A stretch of DNA of 64,000 nucleotides from Clostridia bacterium (GCA_017467205.1 JAFTSQ010000015.1:110144-174143), one strand, 5' to 3'; positions 44,715 to 52,612 are shown, counted from the stretch's first letter. Notes: generated by a model not told the origin, from the sequence alone. Numbers and translations are program-made.

Positions 44715-45155
44715 ATGGAACTTCGTATAAAAAAGCTTGACGAAAGAGCAATAATTCCTACCTACGGCACCGAATATTCCGCAGGCGCTGACCTTTACGC
44801 GCTCCCCGACGGTGAGGACATCATCATCTCCGCAGGCAAAACCGTCCTTGTACATACCGGACTCTCCCTTGAAATACCCGAAGGATATGCAGGCCTTATC
44901 TTTGCAAGAAGCGGCATTGCAACCAAGCGCGGACTCGCTCCCGCAAACAAGGTCGGAGTCATAGACGCGGACTATCGCGGCGAGTGCATGGTCAGCCTTC
45001 ATAACCACTCGGATAAGGACGAGGTGATAGCAAGCGGCGAGCGCGTTGCCCAGCTCGTTATCGTTCCTTTCCTTAAAGCAGAGTTTACCTTGGCTGACGA
45101 GCTTTCGGATACCGTTCGCGGAAGCGGCGGCTTCGGCAGCACGGGCAAGAAATAA
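44715..45155 (+). CDS. dut: dUTP diphosphatase
   Basis: This 146-aa enzyme hydrolyses dUTP to dUMP and keeps uracil out of DNA. All five trimeric dUTPase motifs are visible: SAGADLYAL, ARSGIATKRGL, GVIDADYRGE, GERVAQLVIVP and the C-terminal RGSGGFGSTGK. It follows nrdG by 13 nt with GAAAGGA as ribosome site and ends the cluster at a terminator. Confidence 0.97.
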   Translation: MELRIKKLDERAIIPTYGTEYSAGADLYALPDGEDIIISAGKTVLVHTGLSLEIPEGYAGLIFARSGIATKRGLAPANKVGVIDADYRGECMVSLHNHSDKDEVIASGERVAQLVIVPFLKAEFTLADELSDTVRGSGGFGSTGKK

Positions 45156-45167
45156 GCTCGGTGGTAA

Positions 45168-45216
45168 ATAAACGCAGAAAAAGCGGCAGAACGTCTGCCT
45201 CTTTTTCTGCGTTTAT
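45168..45216. terminator. double-stem terminator between dut and the AbrB-like gene
   Basis: ATAAACGCAGAAAAAG (45168-45183) pairs with CTTTTTCTGCGTTTAT (45201-45216), with an inner GGCAGA/TCTGCC stem. It is usable from both sides for these convergent genes. Confidence 0.85.
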
Positions 45217-45437
45217 ATATTCTTCACTTTCTTTATACAGCTTTGGCACAATCCAATACCCAAATCGTTGTCGATATTCGAACAACACAGCTTGCAACGT
45301 AAATCGGCGTTGTGTATTATGATTTTTTCCTTGTCAAGCTCAAGCTCTAATGCGCTACCTTCATTGATATCAAGCGTGCGCCTGACTGTAATAGGTATTA
45401 CTATTCTACCGAGCTTATCGACGTAAACCAGTCCCAT
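45213..45437 (-). CDS. AbrB/MazE/SpoVT-type regulator with zinc-ribbon tail
   Basis: This 74-aa protein starts with a swapped-hairpin DNA-binding domain (VDKLGRIVIPITVRRTLDINEGSALELELD, residues 6-35), then a C-terminal CKLCC...CQSC zinc ribbon. AbrB-like proteins are transition-state regulators or antitoxins; no toxin partner is adjacent. Its promoter is a consensus site overlapped by two palindromic operators, which suggests autoregulation or control by the divergent XRE gene. Confidence 0.85.
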   Translation of the reverse strand: MGLVYVDKLGRIVIPITVRRTLDINEGSALELELDKEKIIIHNADLRCKLCCSNIDNDLGIGLCQSCIKKVKNI

Positions 45438-45448
45438 ATGCTACCTCT

Positions 45449-45542
45449 ACATTATATAATGTAAACATTATATCATGTAAATATCTATTTGTCAAGAAAG
45501 AATATTGGGTATAATTACTCTAATCAATACATCATATAATGC
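45449..45542. promoter_or_regulatory. divergent promoter region with three palindromic operators
   Basis: ACATTATATAATGT (45449-45462, perfect palindrome), ACATTATATCATGT (45465-45478) and ACATCATATAATGC (45529-45542) share one pattern. The minus-strand promoter TTGACA (45495-45490), 17 nt, TATAAT (inside the second operator) drives the AbrB-like gene. TATAAT at 45510-45515 is a -10 for the XRE gene, with operator three just downstream. Confidence 0.75.
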
Positions 45543-45555
45543 AGAGGTGATATAT

Positions 45556-45759
45556 ATGAAACTCCGAATACTCGATATTCTAAAGGAAAAGGGCAAGACA
45601 AAGTATTGGCTTTATATGCAGCTTGGTCTTAGCTATCAGAATTTCAACAGGCTGGTGAACGGTGAAACAAGCGCTATAAAATTTGAAAATCTCAAAGCGC
45701 TTTGTGATATACTTGAATGCACACCTAACGATTTGTTTTATGAATACAGCGGACGTTAA
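45556..45759 (+). CDS. small XRE/Cro-type regulator
   Basis: This 67-aa protein is a single Cro/C1-type helix-turn-helix domain (ILKEKGKTKYWLYMQLGLSYQNFNRLVNGETSAIKFENLKALCDILE) with a short tail, the style of YozG-like regulators. GAGGTGAT lies before the ATG at 45556. It is divergent from the AbrB-like gene across an operator region and is a candidate repressor of one or both. Confidence 0.85.
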   Translation: MKLRILDILKEKGKTKYWLYMQLGLSYQNFNRLVNGETSAIKFENLKALCDILECTPNDLFYEYSGR

Positions 45760-45781
45760 GATTTTTGGCACAAAAAGAGCA

Positions 45782-45815
45782 GGGCGAAGAATTTCGACAA
45801 TTCTTCGCCCTTTTT
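45782..45815. terminator. bidirectional intrinsic terminator
   Basis: GGGCGAAGAATT (45782-45793) pairs with AATTCTTCGCCC (45799-45810), followed by TTTTTG; it separates two convergent regulator genes. Confidence 0.88.
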
Positions 45816-45816
45816 G

Positions 45817-46440
45817 TTATGATTTTTTGTCAATTGCATCGGCTATCACATAGTATACGGGAATCGTTATAAACATAATCCAAAGCGGATGCCATAAGCC
45901 CCACAGCATACCAAAAAGGCAGTATAAAAACGCGATAAAGACGGGATAGCAGAAGTTAGACAGCCTCTTAGTTCTGAAGCAATCGATTACAGAGTAATAA
46001 ACCGGGATGGTTATAAACAGCGTCCAGCCGACGCTCCAGCCGCTTGCGTCCTTTGCGAAAAAGCCCCAAAGCAGAAAAGCTATGGTAACTATAATAGGGT
46101 AAGGCAGTGCGTGCAAGACTCTTAAAACCCTGCGCTTTTTGTCGGCAGTGTTACCGTCGTAGGAGTAATAGATTTTCTCCTCGTCGTCATCCTCGCAGTT
46201 CTTTTGCTCGGTGTCGTCAGTGCTTTGGTCGACCTCGTTTGCAATCAGCTCGTCGAGAGAAATTTTATACATTCTCGCTATGGTGATAAGATTATCGGTG
46301 TCAGGCAACGCCTCACCCCGCTCCCATTTTGAAACGGCTTGCCTTGAAACGCCGATTTTATTGGCAAACTCCTCTTGTGAAAGCCCCGCTTGTCGCCTGA
46401 GCTCATATAATTTGTTACCTAAAATTTCAGCATTAGTCAT
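45817..46440 (-). CDS. XRE-family regulator with C-terminal membrane segments
   Basis: This 207-aa protein has an N-terminal helix-turn-helix (LYELRRQAGLSQEEFANKIGVSRQAVSKWERGEALPD, about 10-46), an acidic linker (STDDTEQKNCEDDDEEK), then about four membrane helices with a repeated WxxFITIPVYY block, suggesting internal duplication. It resembles the protein at 10467-11060 in plan. The start at 46440 follows AAAGGAGA. Its signal is unknown. Confidence 0.85.
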   Translation of the reverse strand: MTNAEILGNKLYELRRQAGLSQEEFANKIGVSRQAVSKWERGEALPDTDNLITIARMYKISLDELIANEVDQSTDDTEQKNCEDDDEEKIYYSYDGNTADKKRRVLRVLHALPYPIIVTIAFLLWGFFAKDASGWSVGWTLFITIPVYYSVIDCFRTKRLSNFCYPVFIAFLYCLFGMLWGLWHPLWIMFITIPVYYVIADAIDKKS

Positions 46441-46557
46441 ATCAAATCTCCTTTGCCGTTCCATTATAGGACAAAAAGCTTTTGATTTCAACTTATTCGG
46501 GTTTGCAATTTGTCAACTATCGGTTGCAAGTTTCAAAACCGTCGGCAAATGTAAAGC

Positions 46558-47523
46558 TTATTTTGCAAAATACTCCTTTGTAAAATAAATCTTATCCTTC
46601 GGTATGGAGAATTCCTTGTCCTTTAGATAGTTAAGTATTCCCGCATCGGTCTTGAAGGCGAAGCGGAGCTTATATGACGCGAGCGCTTGATATTTGTATC
46701 CGCGCGCTCTGTCAGCGCGGTTGACGCCGTACTTTCCGTCGCCAACGAGCGGATGGCCGATATGCGCCATATGCGCGCGTATCTGATGCGTGCGCCCCGT
46801 CAGGAGCTCGACCTCGATTAGGCTCGTGTCGGCAGATTTTGCCACAACCGCGTATTTCGTGATTATTCGCTTTGCGTCCTTCGGTGGATTTTTGTCGTAA
46901 ATCCGCACAATGTTTTCCTTCGAGTCCTTAAGCAAATATGCCGTGATAGTAGCGCTCTCGGGCGTCGGATGCCCGTGAACTGCGGCAAGATAGAACTTGT
47001 CAATCTCGCGGAGCTTGATTTTCTCGTTCATAACGCGAAGCGCCTCGGCAGACTTCGCCGCAATAACTATTCCGCCCGTGTTTCTGTCAATTCGGTTGCA
47101 AAGCGCTGGGGCAAAGCTCTGCTCGTCCTCGGGCGAATACTCGCCGCTTTTTGCAAGATAAGCGAGCAGGTGAACTATCAGCGTGTCGCGGCTTCCGGTT
47201 TCGTCCTCGTGGACAGAGATGCCGGGTCGCTTATTAACGAGAATGATATTCTCGTCCTCATAGATGATATCAAGGCTCGGTGTTATGCGCATAAGCTCGT
47301 CCGCCGAGCCGCTCTTATTCTTAAAGAACTCGTCCTTCAAGAAGCACTGAACGGTGTCGCCCACCTCAAGCTTCTGCCCAATCTCCGCGCGCTTGCGGTT
47401 GACCTTGATTTTCTTCGTCCTGATCGACTTGTAGAGCAGGGCGGTGGGAAGATTTAGCGTTTTGGTTATAAATTTGTCAAGTCTTTGACCTGCGTCGTTT
47501 TTGCCGACGCTCAGCTCCTTCAT
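46558..47523 (-). CDS. RluA-family pseudouridine synthase
   Basis: This 321-aa RNA-modifying enzyme has an N-terminal S4 RNA-binding domain (GQRLDKFITKTLNLPTALLYKSIR) and a pseudouridine synthase core with the catalytic-Asp motif NRIDRNTGGIVI (about residue 137), a variant of the usual HRLDxxTSG. GRTHQIRAHMAHIGHPLVGD near 238 is the conserved RNA-binding block. Which rRNA or tRNA site is modified cannot be told. GGAGGG precedes the ATG at 47523. Confidence 0.92.
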   Translation of the reverse strand: MKELSVGKNDAGQRLDKFITKTLNLPTALLYKSIRTKKIKVNRKRAEIGQKLEVGDTVQCFLKDEFFKNKSGSADELMRITPSLDIIYEDENIILVNKRPGISVHEDETGSRDTLIVHLLAYLAKSGEYSPEDEQSFAPALCNRIDRNTGGIVIAAKSAEALRVMNEKIKLREIDKFYLAAVHGHPTPESATITAYLLKDSKENIVRIYDKNPPKDAKRIITKYAVVAKSADTSLIEVELLTGRTHQIRAHMAHIGHPLVGDGKYGVNRADRARGYKYQALASYKLRFAFKTDAGILNYLKDKEFSIPKDKIYFTKEYFAK

Positions 47524-47692
47524 ATCTCGCCCTCCTCGTTTTTTTCAATTATAACTCAAAATCGCGCGAATTTCAATAGCCTCCCGAAAATATTGAGAAT
47601 TCGACACGCAAAAATCCTCGTTTTTTTTGATCAAGATTGCTCAAACTTTTTCTTAATTGTGGATTTTTGGCAACGATTTGTAGGCTTTTGAC

Positions 47693-47721
47693 TTAACATG
47701 TGACATTTTGACAGGTATAAT
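47693..47721 (+). promoter_or_regulatory. promoter of the surface phosphoesterase gene
   Basis: TTAACA (47693-47698), 17 nt, TATAAT (47716-47721). Confidence 0.7.
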
Positions 47722-47781
47722 TAGATGTAGAAGGACTATCAATCTTTCTAATTTTATTACTCCCGAAAGTGAGGATTCGTT

Positions 47782-49959
47782 ATGACTAATGTCAAAAAGA
47801 GACTATTCGCCCTCTTTCTCGCCGTGTTTATGATTCTTTCGGCGCTTCCTGCTTTTACGGTATCCGTAGATGCAGAAGACGTGGGAATGACCTTTGATAC
47901 GGCAAAAACGGCAGATGTTTGGAGAATGAGAAAAAGATTTGGAGATGATCAGCTCCCGTACACCATTTCGACGTGGATAAAGGTTCCGACCGACATCGGC
48001 GACGACCGAGTTGGCGGTATTATCAGTAATTACGACGGTGGCTATACTCCCGATACGTACTACAAAAATGAAACTTACGGTAACAGAGCGATACTCTTCG
48101 AAATTCACAAGAATGGATATCCGAGATTCTATTACGGAACGGATAAGGACGGATACGGCACTCTCGGAAAGGATGCCTTGATATTCGACCAGGTCGACGT
48201 AAGAACGGGCGAGTGGATGCACCTCACCGTCGTAAAGGAAAGCAATGCTGTCATTCTGTACGTTAACGGTACGGAGGCTCAGCGCCTTGAGACGTCTGCG
48301 GTATATCACCCCGATGTTCTCTTGCAGCCCTTTGCATTCGGCGGTGATAACCGTGCCTCAAACTCCTATCCGTTTAAGGGCTCAATGAAGAGCTTAACCG
48401 TTTATACGAGTCCGTTGACCTCGGCGCAGGTTTCCGCACTGTATACGAACGGTGTTGATACGACGAACACCTCTATACTGTTAAATTATGATTTAACCAC
48501 CGCTCCGACAGGCGACTACATAGCCGACCTTTCCGGCAACAATTTCTACGCCGCAAAGAGCACCTACGTATCCCCTGTAGAATCCGAGAATAACGTAGTT
48601 ATCGGTGAAAGGGGAACGGGCACGGCAGGTAAGACCGAAAGTGAGAGCGAGGAGGATACGGAAACCGATTACGCTTACTCCTTTGCGGTAGTCGGCGATA
48701 CCCAGTATATGACCCGCTTTGATGCGGCATTTGACAGAACGCACCTTCACTACGTTTACGATTGGCTACTCGATAACGTCGAGGAAAAGAAGATAAAGTA
48801 CGTTTTCGGCCTTGGTGACATAACCGACAGCTATAATAAAACCGGTACTTACAGCACTGAAAAGGAATGGGAGCTTGCATACGCGCAAATCTCCCGTCTC
48901 AACGGTGTCGTTCCTTATTCGGTAGTTCGCGGAAATCACGATAATGAGGTCTGGATGGACAGGTATTTTGCCAATGACGCAGCGTACAAGAGCCTGTTCA
49001 ATGACCCCGACCTTGAAGATCAGAGTGACTGCTTCTATAAGGATGGAAGCATACTCAGCGCGTACACGAAGTTCACCGTGGGCGAAACAAAGTATATGCT
49101 CGTCATTCTTGACGATAACGCAAACGACGATATCTTAAATTGGGCAAACAAAGCAATTGCTCGCAATCCCGACCACAGGGTTATAATAACCACCCATACC
49201 TATCTTGGCTATAACGGCAACCACATTGAAGACACTGAGTTCTGGGCATATGCTAACCACAACCTCGAGGAAGGTGAAAATACCGGAGCACAGATTTGGG
49301 AAAAGTGCGTGTCGCAGCACAGAAATATATTTCTTGTCCTCTGCGGTCACGACTATAAGGTAGGCGGCAATCTCGTGACCGTACAACGAGAGGGAGTGCA
49401 CGGCAATATCGTTACCGAAATGATAGTAGATCCTCAGGCGCTTGATAAAAATGAGGATATCGAGGATAAGAACGGTGCGGTTGCAATGCTCTATTTCTCC
49501 GAGGACGGTAAGGACGTCAGAGTTGAATACATCTCAACCATAAAGACCGCTCAGAGCACCACGGGCGAGGACGTTTATAACAACGCGGCTAAAAACAACT
49601 TCTCCTTCAACCTTATATCTCACGACGCATCAATTGATTGCATCGAGCTTATAAAATCCGAAGGCTTGGTTGATACCTACGCCTGCTGGCTTACTAACGG
49701 ACTTTGCTCGCTCTTTAACGTAACTAACGGTAAAGACGGCGTGAACGGTAAAGACGGCATGGACGGTCAGGACGGCATGGACGGCGTCGACGGCATTAAT
49801 GGCACGAACGGCCGGGACGGTCTTAACGGTACTGACGGTAAGGACGGAGCGGCGGGTAGCACCGTGATAGTCAGCACCGCCATTGCTTCAACTGCACTTG
49901 CCACTGACGTCGGAGTGATAGCATATATGATTATCAAAAAGCGCAGAGGAATAGTGTGA
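47782..49959 (+). CDS. surface-anchored LamG + metallophosphoesterase + collagen-like protein
   Basis: This 725-aa protein starts with a signal peptide (RLFALFLAVFMILSALPAFTVSVDAED). Residues about 40-260 are a LamG/concanavalin-like lectin domain (EWMHLTVVKESNAVILYVNGTEAQRL). Residues about 297-560 are a calcineurin-like phosphoesterase with its metal motifs: VVGDTQYM, GLGDITDS, VRGNHDNE, ITTHTYL and CGHDYKVGG. Then come Gly-X-Y collagen-like triplets (GKDGVNGKDGMDGQDGMDG..., about 653-690) and a C-terminal membrane helix with KKRRG. It should sit on the cell surface and cleave a phosphoester there; the substrate is unknown. Confidence 0.88.
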   Translation: MTNVKKRLFALFLAVFMILSALPAFTVSVDAEDVGMTFDTAKTADVWRMRKRFGDDQLPYTISTWIKVPTDIGDDRVGGIISNYDGGYTPDTYYKNETYGNRAILFEIHKNGYPRFYYGTDKDGYGTLGKDALIFDQVDVRTGEWMHLTVVKESNAVILYVNGTEAQRLETSAVYHPDVLLQPFAFGGDNRASNSYPFKGSMKSLTVYTSPLTSAQVSALYTNGVDTTNTSILLNYDLTTAPTGDYIADLSGNNFYAAKSTYVSPVESENNVVIGERGTGTAGKTESESEEDTETDYAYSFAVVGDTQYMTRFDAAFDRTHLHYVYDWLLDNVEEKKIKYVFGLGDITDSYNKTGTYSTEKEWELAYAQISRLNGVVPYSVVRGNHDNEVWMDRYFANDAAYKSLFNDPDLEDQSDCFYKDGSILSAYTKFTVGETKYMLVILDDNANDDILNWANKAIARNPDHRVIITTHTYLGYNGNHIEDTEFWAYANHNLEEGENTGAQIWEKCVSQHRNIFLVLCGHDYKVGGNLVTVQREGVHGNIVTEMIVDPQALDKNEDIEDKNGAVAMLYFSEDGKDVRVEYISTIKTAQSTTGEDVYNNAAKNNFSFNLISHDASIDCIELIKSEGLVDTYACWLTNGLCSLFNVTNGKDGVNGKDGMDGQDGMDGVDGINGTNGRDGLNGTDGKDGAAGSTVIVSTAIASTALATDVGVIAYMIIKKRRGIV

Positions 49960-50025
49960 AAAGCCGCAGAGAACGGCTGTAATGTCCGCCCGCAACACAT
50001 GGAGCTTATGGACTTTGCGATAAAT

Positions 50026-50053
50026 CAGTAGGGGAGGGGCTTGCTTCTCCCTG
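50026..50053. repeat. dispersed GTAGGGGAGGGGCTTGC repeat
   Basis: AGTAGGGGAGGGGCTTGCTT matches both arms of the inverted repeat at 59619-59686, indicating a family of GGGGCTTGCTC elements scattered in this genome. Confidence 0.6.
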
Positions 50054-50064
50054 GCATACACAAA

Positions 50065-50118
50065 AAAAGAGCATATAGCGTGATACTCTTGACGGAGTAT
50101 CACGCTATATGCTCTTTT
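50065..50118. terminator. 24-bp stem terminator between convergent genes
   Basis: AAAAGAGCATATAGCGTGAT and the following ACTC (50065-50088) pair perfectly with 50095-50118 around a TTGACG loop, with A/T tracts on both flanks. Confidence 0.9.
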
Positions 50119-50123
50119 GCGTT

Positions 50124-50948
50124 TTATTCAAACGTAAATCTTTGTGGGTCACTGATATTTTTGTGCAAGAACTCTTTTCGGTATTCTTCGGGCGAGAAAT
50201 TCATAACTTGCTTGAATTGGCGGTGGAAGCTCCGCTCACTTCCGAAGCCGCATTCGTAGCATACCTGCGCGCGACTCAACTCGGTGTTACGGAGAAGGTA
50301 TCTTGCCTTGTCGACTCGGATATTTGCAACAAGAGCGCTGAAATTCATTCCAAAAAGCTTTGCAATACAGTTCGATAGGTATTTTGGACTGTATCCGAGC
50401 TCGTTTGCAACCGCCTCAAGCGTCGTTTCCTCGTTCAAGTGCCGAGTTATGTAATCAACGATAACCGCCGGCATGTTGTTTTTCTTCGATGCGGGGAAGA
50501 ATTCAACCTGCTGTAAAAAATCGGTTAGTGCAAAATATAGGCAGCCCTTGATGTCGTAAATTGATTTTTCTTTTCGAGAAATGACTCGCTCGTTAAACGA
50601 AGCGAGGGTTTGCGGGTCGAGAGAAAAAGCAAATTCATTCGCACTCTTTCCCTCTACCGATTTGAAAAATTCGGGCAAAATGCTCGAGGGAAAAACAAAT
50701 ATAGCCATAGTGTTTGGCGCAGAAGACTTGTATTCGTGCGGCTGGAATGGAAATATCAAAGCAGCCTGTCCGGGATGTAAGGTTTCGGCTTTTTCGTCTA
50801 CGGTAATTTCAACCTCTCCATCGAAGAGAATGGTAAGCTCGATGTGCTGATGCATATGCGACATATAATTGTATTTCTTATTCTCATTAAAATCATATCG
50901 AATTGTCTTATCGTTTCCGAAATTCGACGTCTGAATTCTTAAAGCCAT
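50124..50948 (-). CDS. AraC-family transcriptional regulator
   Basis: This 274-aa regulator has an N-terminal cupin sensor domain (HMHQHIELTILFDGEVEITVDEKAETLHPGQAALIFP) and two C-terminal helix-turn-helix units (LEAVANELGYSPKYLSNCIAKLFG and SRAQVCYECGFGSERSFHRQFKQ). It is likely a sugar-responsive activator. The target is not obvious: neither neighbour is a sugar-utilisation gene. The ATG at 50948 follows GAGGGTAA. The gap 50949-51292 beyond it holds the promoter and leader of the next gene. Confidence 0.88.
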   Translation of the reverse strand: MALRIQTSNFGNDKTIRYDFNENKKYNYMSHMHQHIELTILFDGEVEITVDEKAETLHPGQAALIFPFQPHEYKSSAPNTMAIFVFPSSILPEFFKSVEGKSANEFAFSLDPQTLASFNERVISRKEKSIYDIKGCLYFALTDFLQQVEFFPASKKNNMPAVIVDYITRHLNEETTLEAVANELGYSPKYLSNCIAKLFGMNFSALVANIRVDKARYLLRNTELSRAQVCYECGFGSERSFHRQFKQVMNFSPEEYRKEFLHKNISDPQRFTFE

Positions 50949-51043
50949 ACGTTACCCTCAACTTTCTCAACTTGATTATACCTCAAACCGCGTCGGATTA
51001 CAATAGTATATTTCCCAAAAAGACGGGAAAAGTCATAAAAGAC

Positions 51044-51072
51044 TTGAATTTCGGATATTATTGTGTTACAAT
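51044..51072 (+). promoter_or_regulatory. promoter upstream of the nucleotidyltransferase gene
   Basis: TTGAAT (51044-51049), 17 nt, TACAAT (51067-51072), which gives a leader of about 210 nt. A second TATAAT at 51250-51255 lacks a good -35 but could give a short leader. Confidence 0.6.
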
Positions 51073-51262
51073 ATAAACGGTCACGCTCACGCTATACGAA
51101 AAATAGCGAAAAATAAATCAAGTTGCACCCCCGTGTAACTAGCGTGAAATAACATTTACAAAAACCACCCTTTAATTACTCACGCCCCCGAATTTTCGCG
51201 ATTTGGAACCTTAATCCAAATCGTCGCAAAGCGATACCGAAAATTCATTTATAATTTGTGCG

Positions 51263-51290
51263 GTCGCCGCAGGCGACAGAATGGAGATTT
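51263..51290 (+). promoter_or_regulatory. leader hairpin plus ribosome site, shared type (copy 3)
   Basis: GTCGCC-GCA-GGCGAC then AGAATGGAGATT, 5 nt before the start codon. Copies 1 and 2 (5957-5982, 20634-20659, minus strand) have GTTGCC, keeping the stem by G-U pairing. Confidence 0.72.
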
Positions 51291-51292
51291 TT

Positions 51293-52207
51293 ATGAACAA
51301 AAGACCCGAGCTTGTCGTTCTTGCGGCAGGTATGGGCAGCCGATACGGCGGCCTCAAGCAGATTGACGCGATAGACGACAGAGGTCATATAATGATTGAT
51401 TATTCAATATATGACGCAATGCGCGCAGGCTTTAAGGATTTCACCTTCATAATCAAGCACGCAATAGAGGACGACTTTAAGGCGGTTATGAACTCGCACC
51501 TTGCAGGCAAGGACATAAACGTCAAGTACGTTTTTCAGGAGATAGACAAGATTCCCGAGGGCTACAAAATTCCCGAAGGACGAGTTAAGCCTTGGGGCAC
51601 GGCACACGCGCTCCTTTGCTGCCGCGGCGTAGTTGACGCGCCCTTTGCCGTCATAAATGCCGACGATTATTACGGAGCAAACGCGTTTACCAATATATAT
51701 AACTTCCTCTCAAACGTCGCCGATACCGATAAGTATCACTACTGTATGGTCGGCTACCGCATCAAGAACACCGTAACCGAGAAGGGAACTGTCGCGCGCG
51801 GCATCTGCTCGTCGGACGAGCGCGGAATGCTCACCGAGGTCACCGAGCGCACCAGCATCTCCTCCGTTGAAGGCAGAATTTATTATACCGAGGACGGCGT
51901 TGACTATCCGCTCAACCCGAACTCCCTCGTTTCAATGAACCTTTGGGGCTTCACCCCATCGTTCATTGAGGAATGCGCAAAAAGATTCCCCGCCTTCCTT
52001 GAAGAAAAAGTGCCGAAGAATCCCGAAAAGTCGGAGTTCTATATCCCCGGCGTCGTAGACGACCTTATCAAAGAGGGCAAGGCAGACGTTAAGGTGCTTG
52101 AGAACACTGATAAGTGGCACGGCGTTACCTATAAAGAGGATAAGCCGGACGTTCTCCGTGCATTTATCGAGCTCCGCGAAAGCGGCGTATATCCTGATAA
52201 TTTTTGA
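51293..52207 (+). CDS. sugar-phosphate nucleotidyltransferase-like protein
   Basis: This 304-aa protein has the GT-A/nucleotidyltransferase fold: the NTP-binding loop VVLAAGMGSRYGGLKQ (residues 8-23) and the metal-site block FAVINADDYYGANAF (about 110). The family makes NDP-sugars from sugar phosphates; this branch (MGSRYGGLKQ, GTAHALLCC) is common in Clostridia and its substrate is not established. GGAGA precedes the ATG at 51293. The stop codon lies inside the first hairpin of the following array. Confidence 0.85.
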   Translation: MNKRPELVVLAAGMGSRYGGLKQIDAIDDRGHIMIDYSIYDAMRAGFKDFTFIIKHAIEDDFKAVMNSHLAGKDINVKYVFQEIDKIPEGYKIPEGRVKPWGTAHALLCCRGVVDAPFAVINADDYYGANAFTNIYNFLSNVADTDKYHYCMVGYRIKNTVTEKGTVARGICSSDERGMLTEVTERTSISSVEGRIYYTEDGVDYPLNPNSLVSMNLWGFTPSFIEECAKRFPAFLEEKVPKNPEKSEFYIPGVVDDLIKEGKADVKVLENTDKWHGVTYKEDKPDVLRAFIELRESGVYPDNF

Positions 52208-52319
52208 TTCACCGCCTCGGTGAATCAAAAATCCGCAACTCGTTGCGGTATGGAATCTCACCATGGGTGAGTATGGAATCAATGCGGAGCATTGAATAGA
52301 TTCACGCACGGAGTGCGTG
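52201..52319. repeat. array of mini-hairpins with TATGGAAT linkers
   Basis: Five hairpins follow each other: TTTTTGATTCACCG-CCT and its complement (52201-52231), CCGCAA-CTCG-TTGCGG (52233-52248), CTCACC-ATG-GGTGAG (52257-52271), CAATGC-GGA-GCATTG (52280-52294) and CACGCAC-GGA-GTGCGTG (52303-52319). Linkers are TATGGAAT at 52249-52256 and 52272-52279, then AATAGATT at 52295-52302. The stems are unrelated in sequence. Confidence 0.82.
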
Positions 52320-52339
52320 AGCTGTTCGTCAGAGCTCCG

Positions 52340-52384
52340 CCAAAGAAAAAAGGGTCACCCACAGCGGTGTCCCTTTTCTTTTGG
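52340..52384 (+). terminator. large imperfect hairpin, probable terminator
   Basis: CCAAAGAAAAAAGGG (52340-52354) pairs with CCCTTTTCTTTTGG (52371-52384) around a CACCC/GGTG inner stem, with a T-rich 3' arm. Confidence 0.65.
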
Positions 52385-52422
52385 TGGAGAAAGATTAACG
52401 AAAGTCGAACCTTTTATTTCAT

Positions 52423-52612
52423 CACGGCGGAGCCGTGTATATCATCCGCACAAAAACGAGGGTATATCTCGCTTTTTGCGAGTATATCATCAATTTTGCA
52501 AAAAATTGCATATCATCAAGTCGCAGGGAAATACACGCTGAAGCGTGATGATATGCACCTACGGTGATGAGATACAGCCTGTGGCTGATGATATACCAAG
52601 TCTGCGACTTGG
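52423..52612. repeat. array of mini-hairpins with TATATCATC/GATGATAT linkers
   Basis: Units are CACGGC-GGA-GCCGTG (52423-52437), CTCGC-TTTTT-GCGAG (52468-52482), CAATTTT-GCAA-AAAATTG (52491-52508), CACGC-TGAA-GCGTG (52534-52547), CACC-TAC-GGTG (52556-52566), AGCC-TGT-GGCT (52576-52586) and CCAAGTC-TGC-GACTTGG (52596-52612). Linkers are TATATCATC (52438-52446, 52483-52491) and CATATCATC (52509-52517) on the left, GATGATAT (52547-52554, 52587-52594) and GATGAGATAC (52566-52575) on the right. Together with the array at 52201 this fills the gene-free stretch 52208-52610. Confidence 0.83.

Noticed and set aside
52292..52567. Open frames across the hairpin arrays as small genes
   Set aside because: They consist of palindromes and linkers, have no ribosome site and no codon pattern.
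52423..52612. Hairpin array as a CRISPR
   Set aside because: The constant part is only 7-9 nt and reverses orientation, the variable parts are palindromes, and no cas genes are present.
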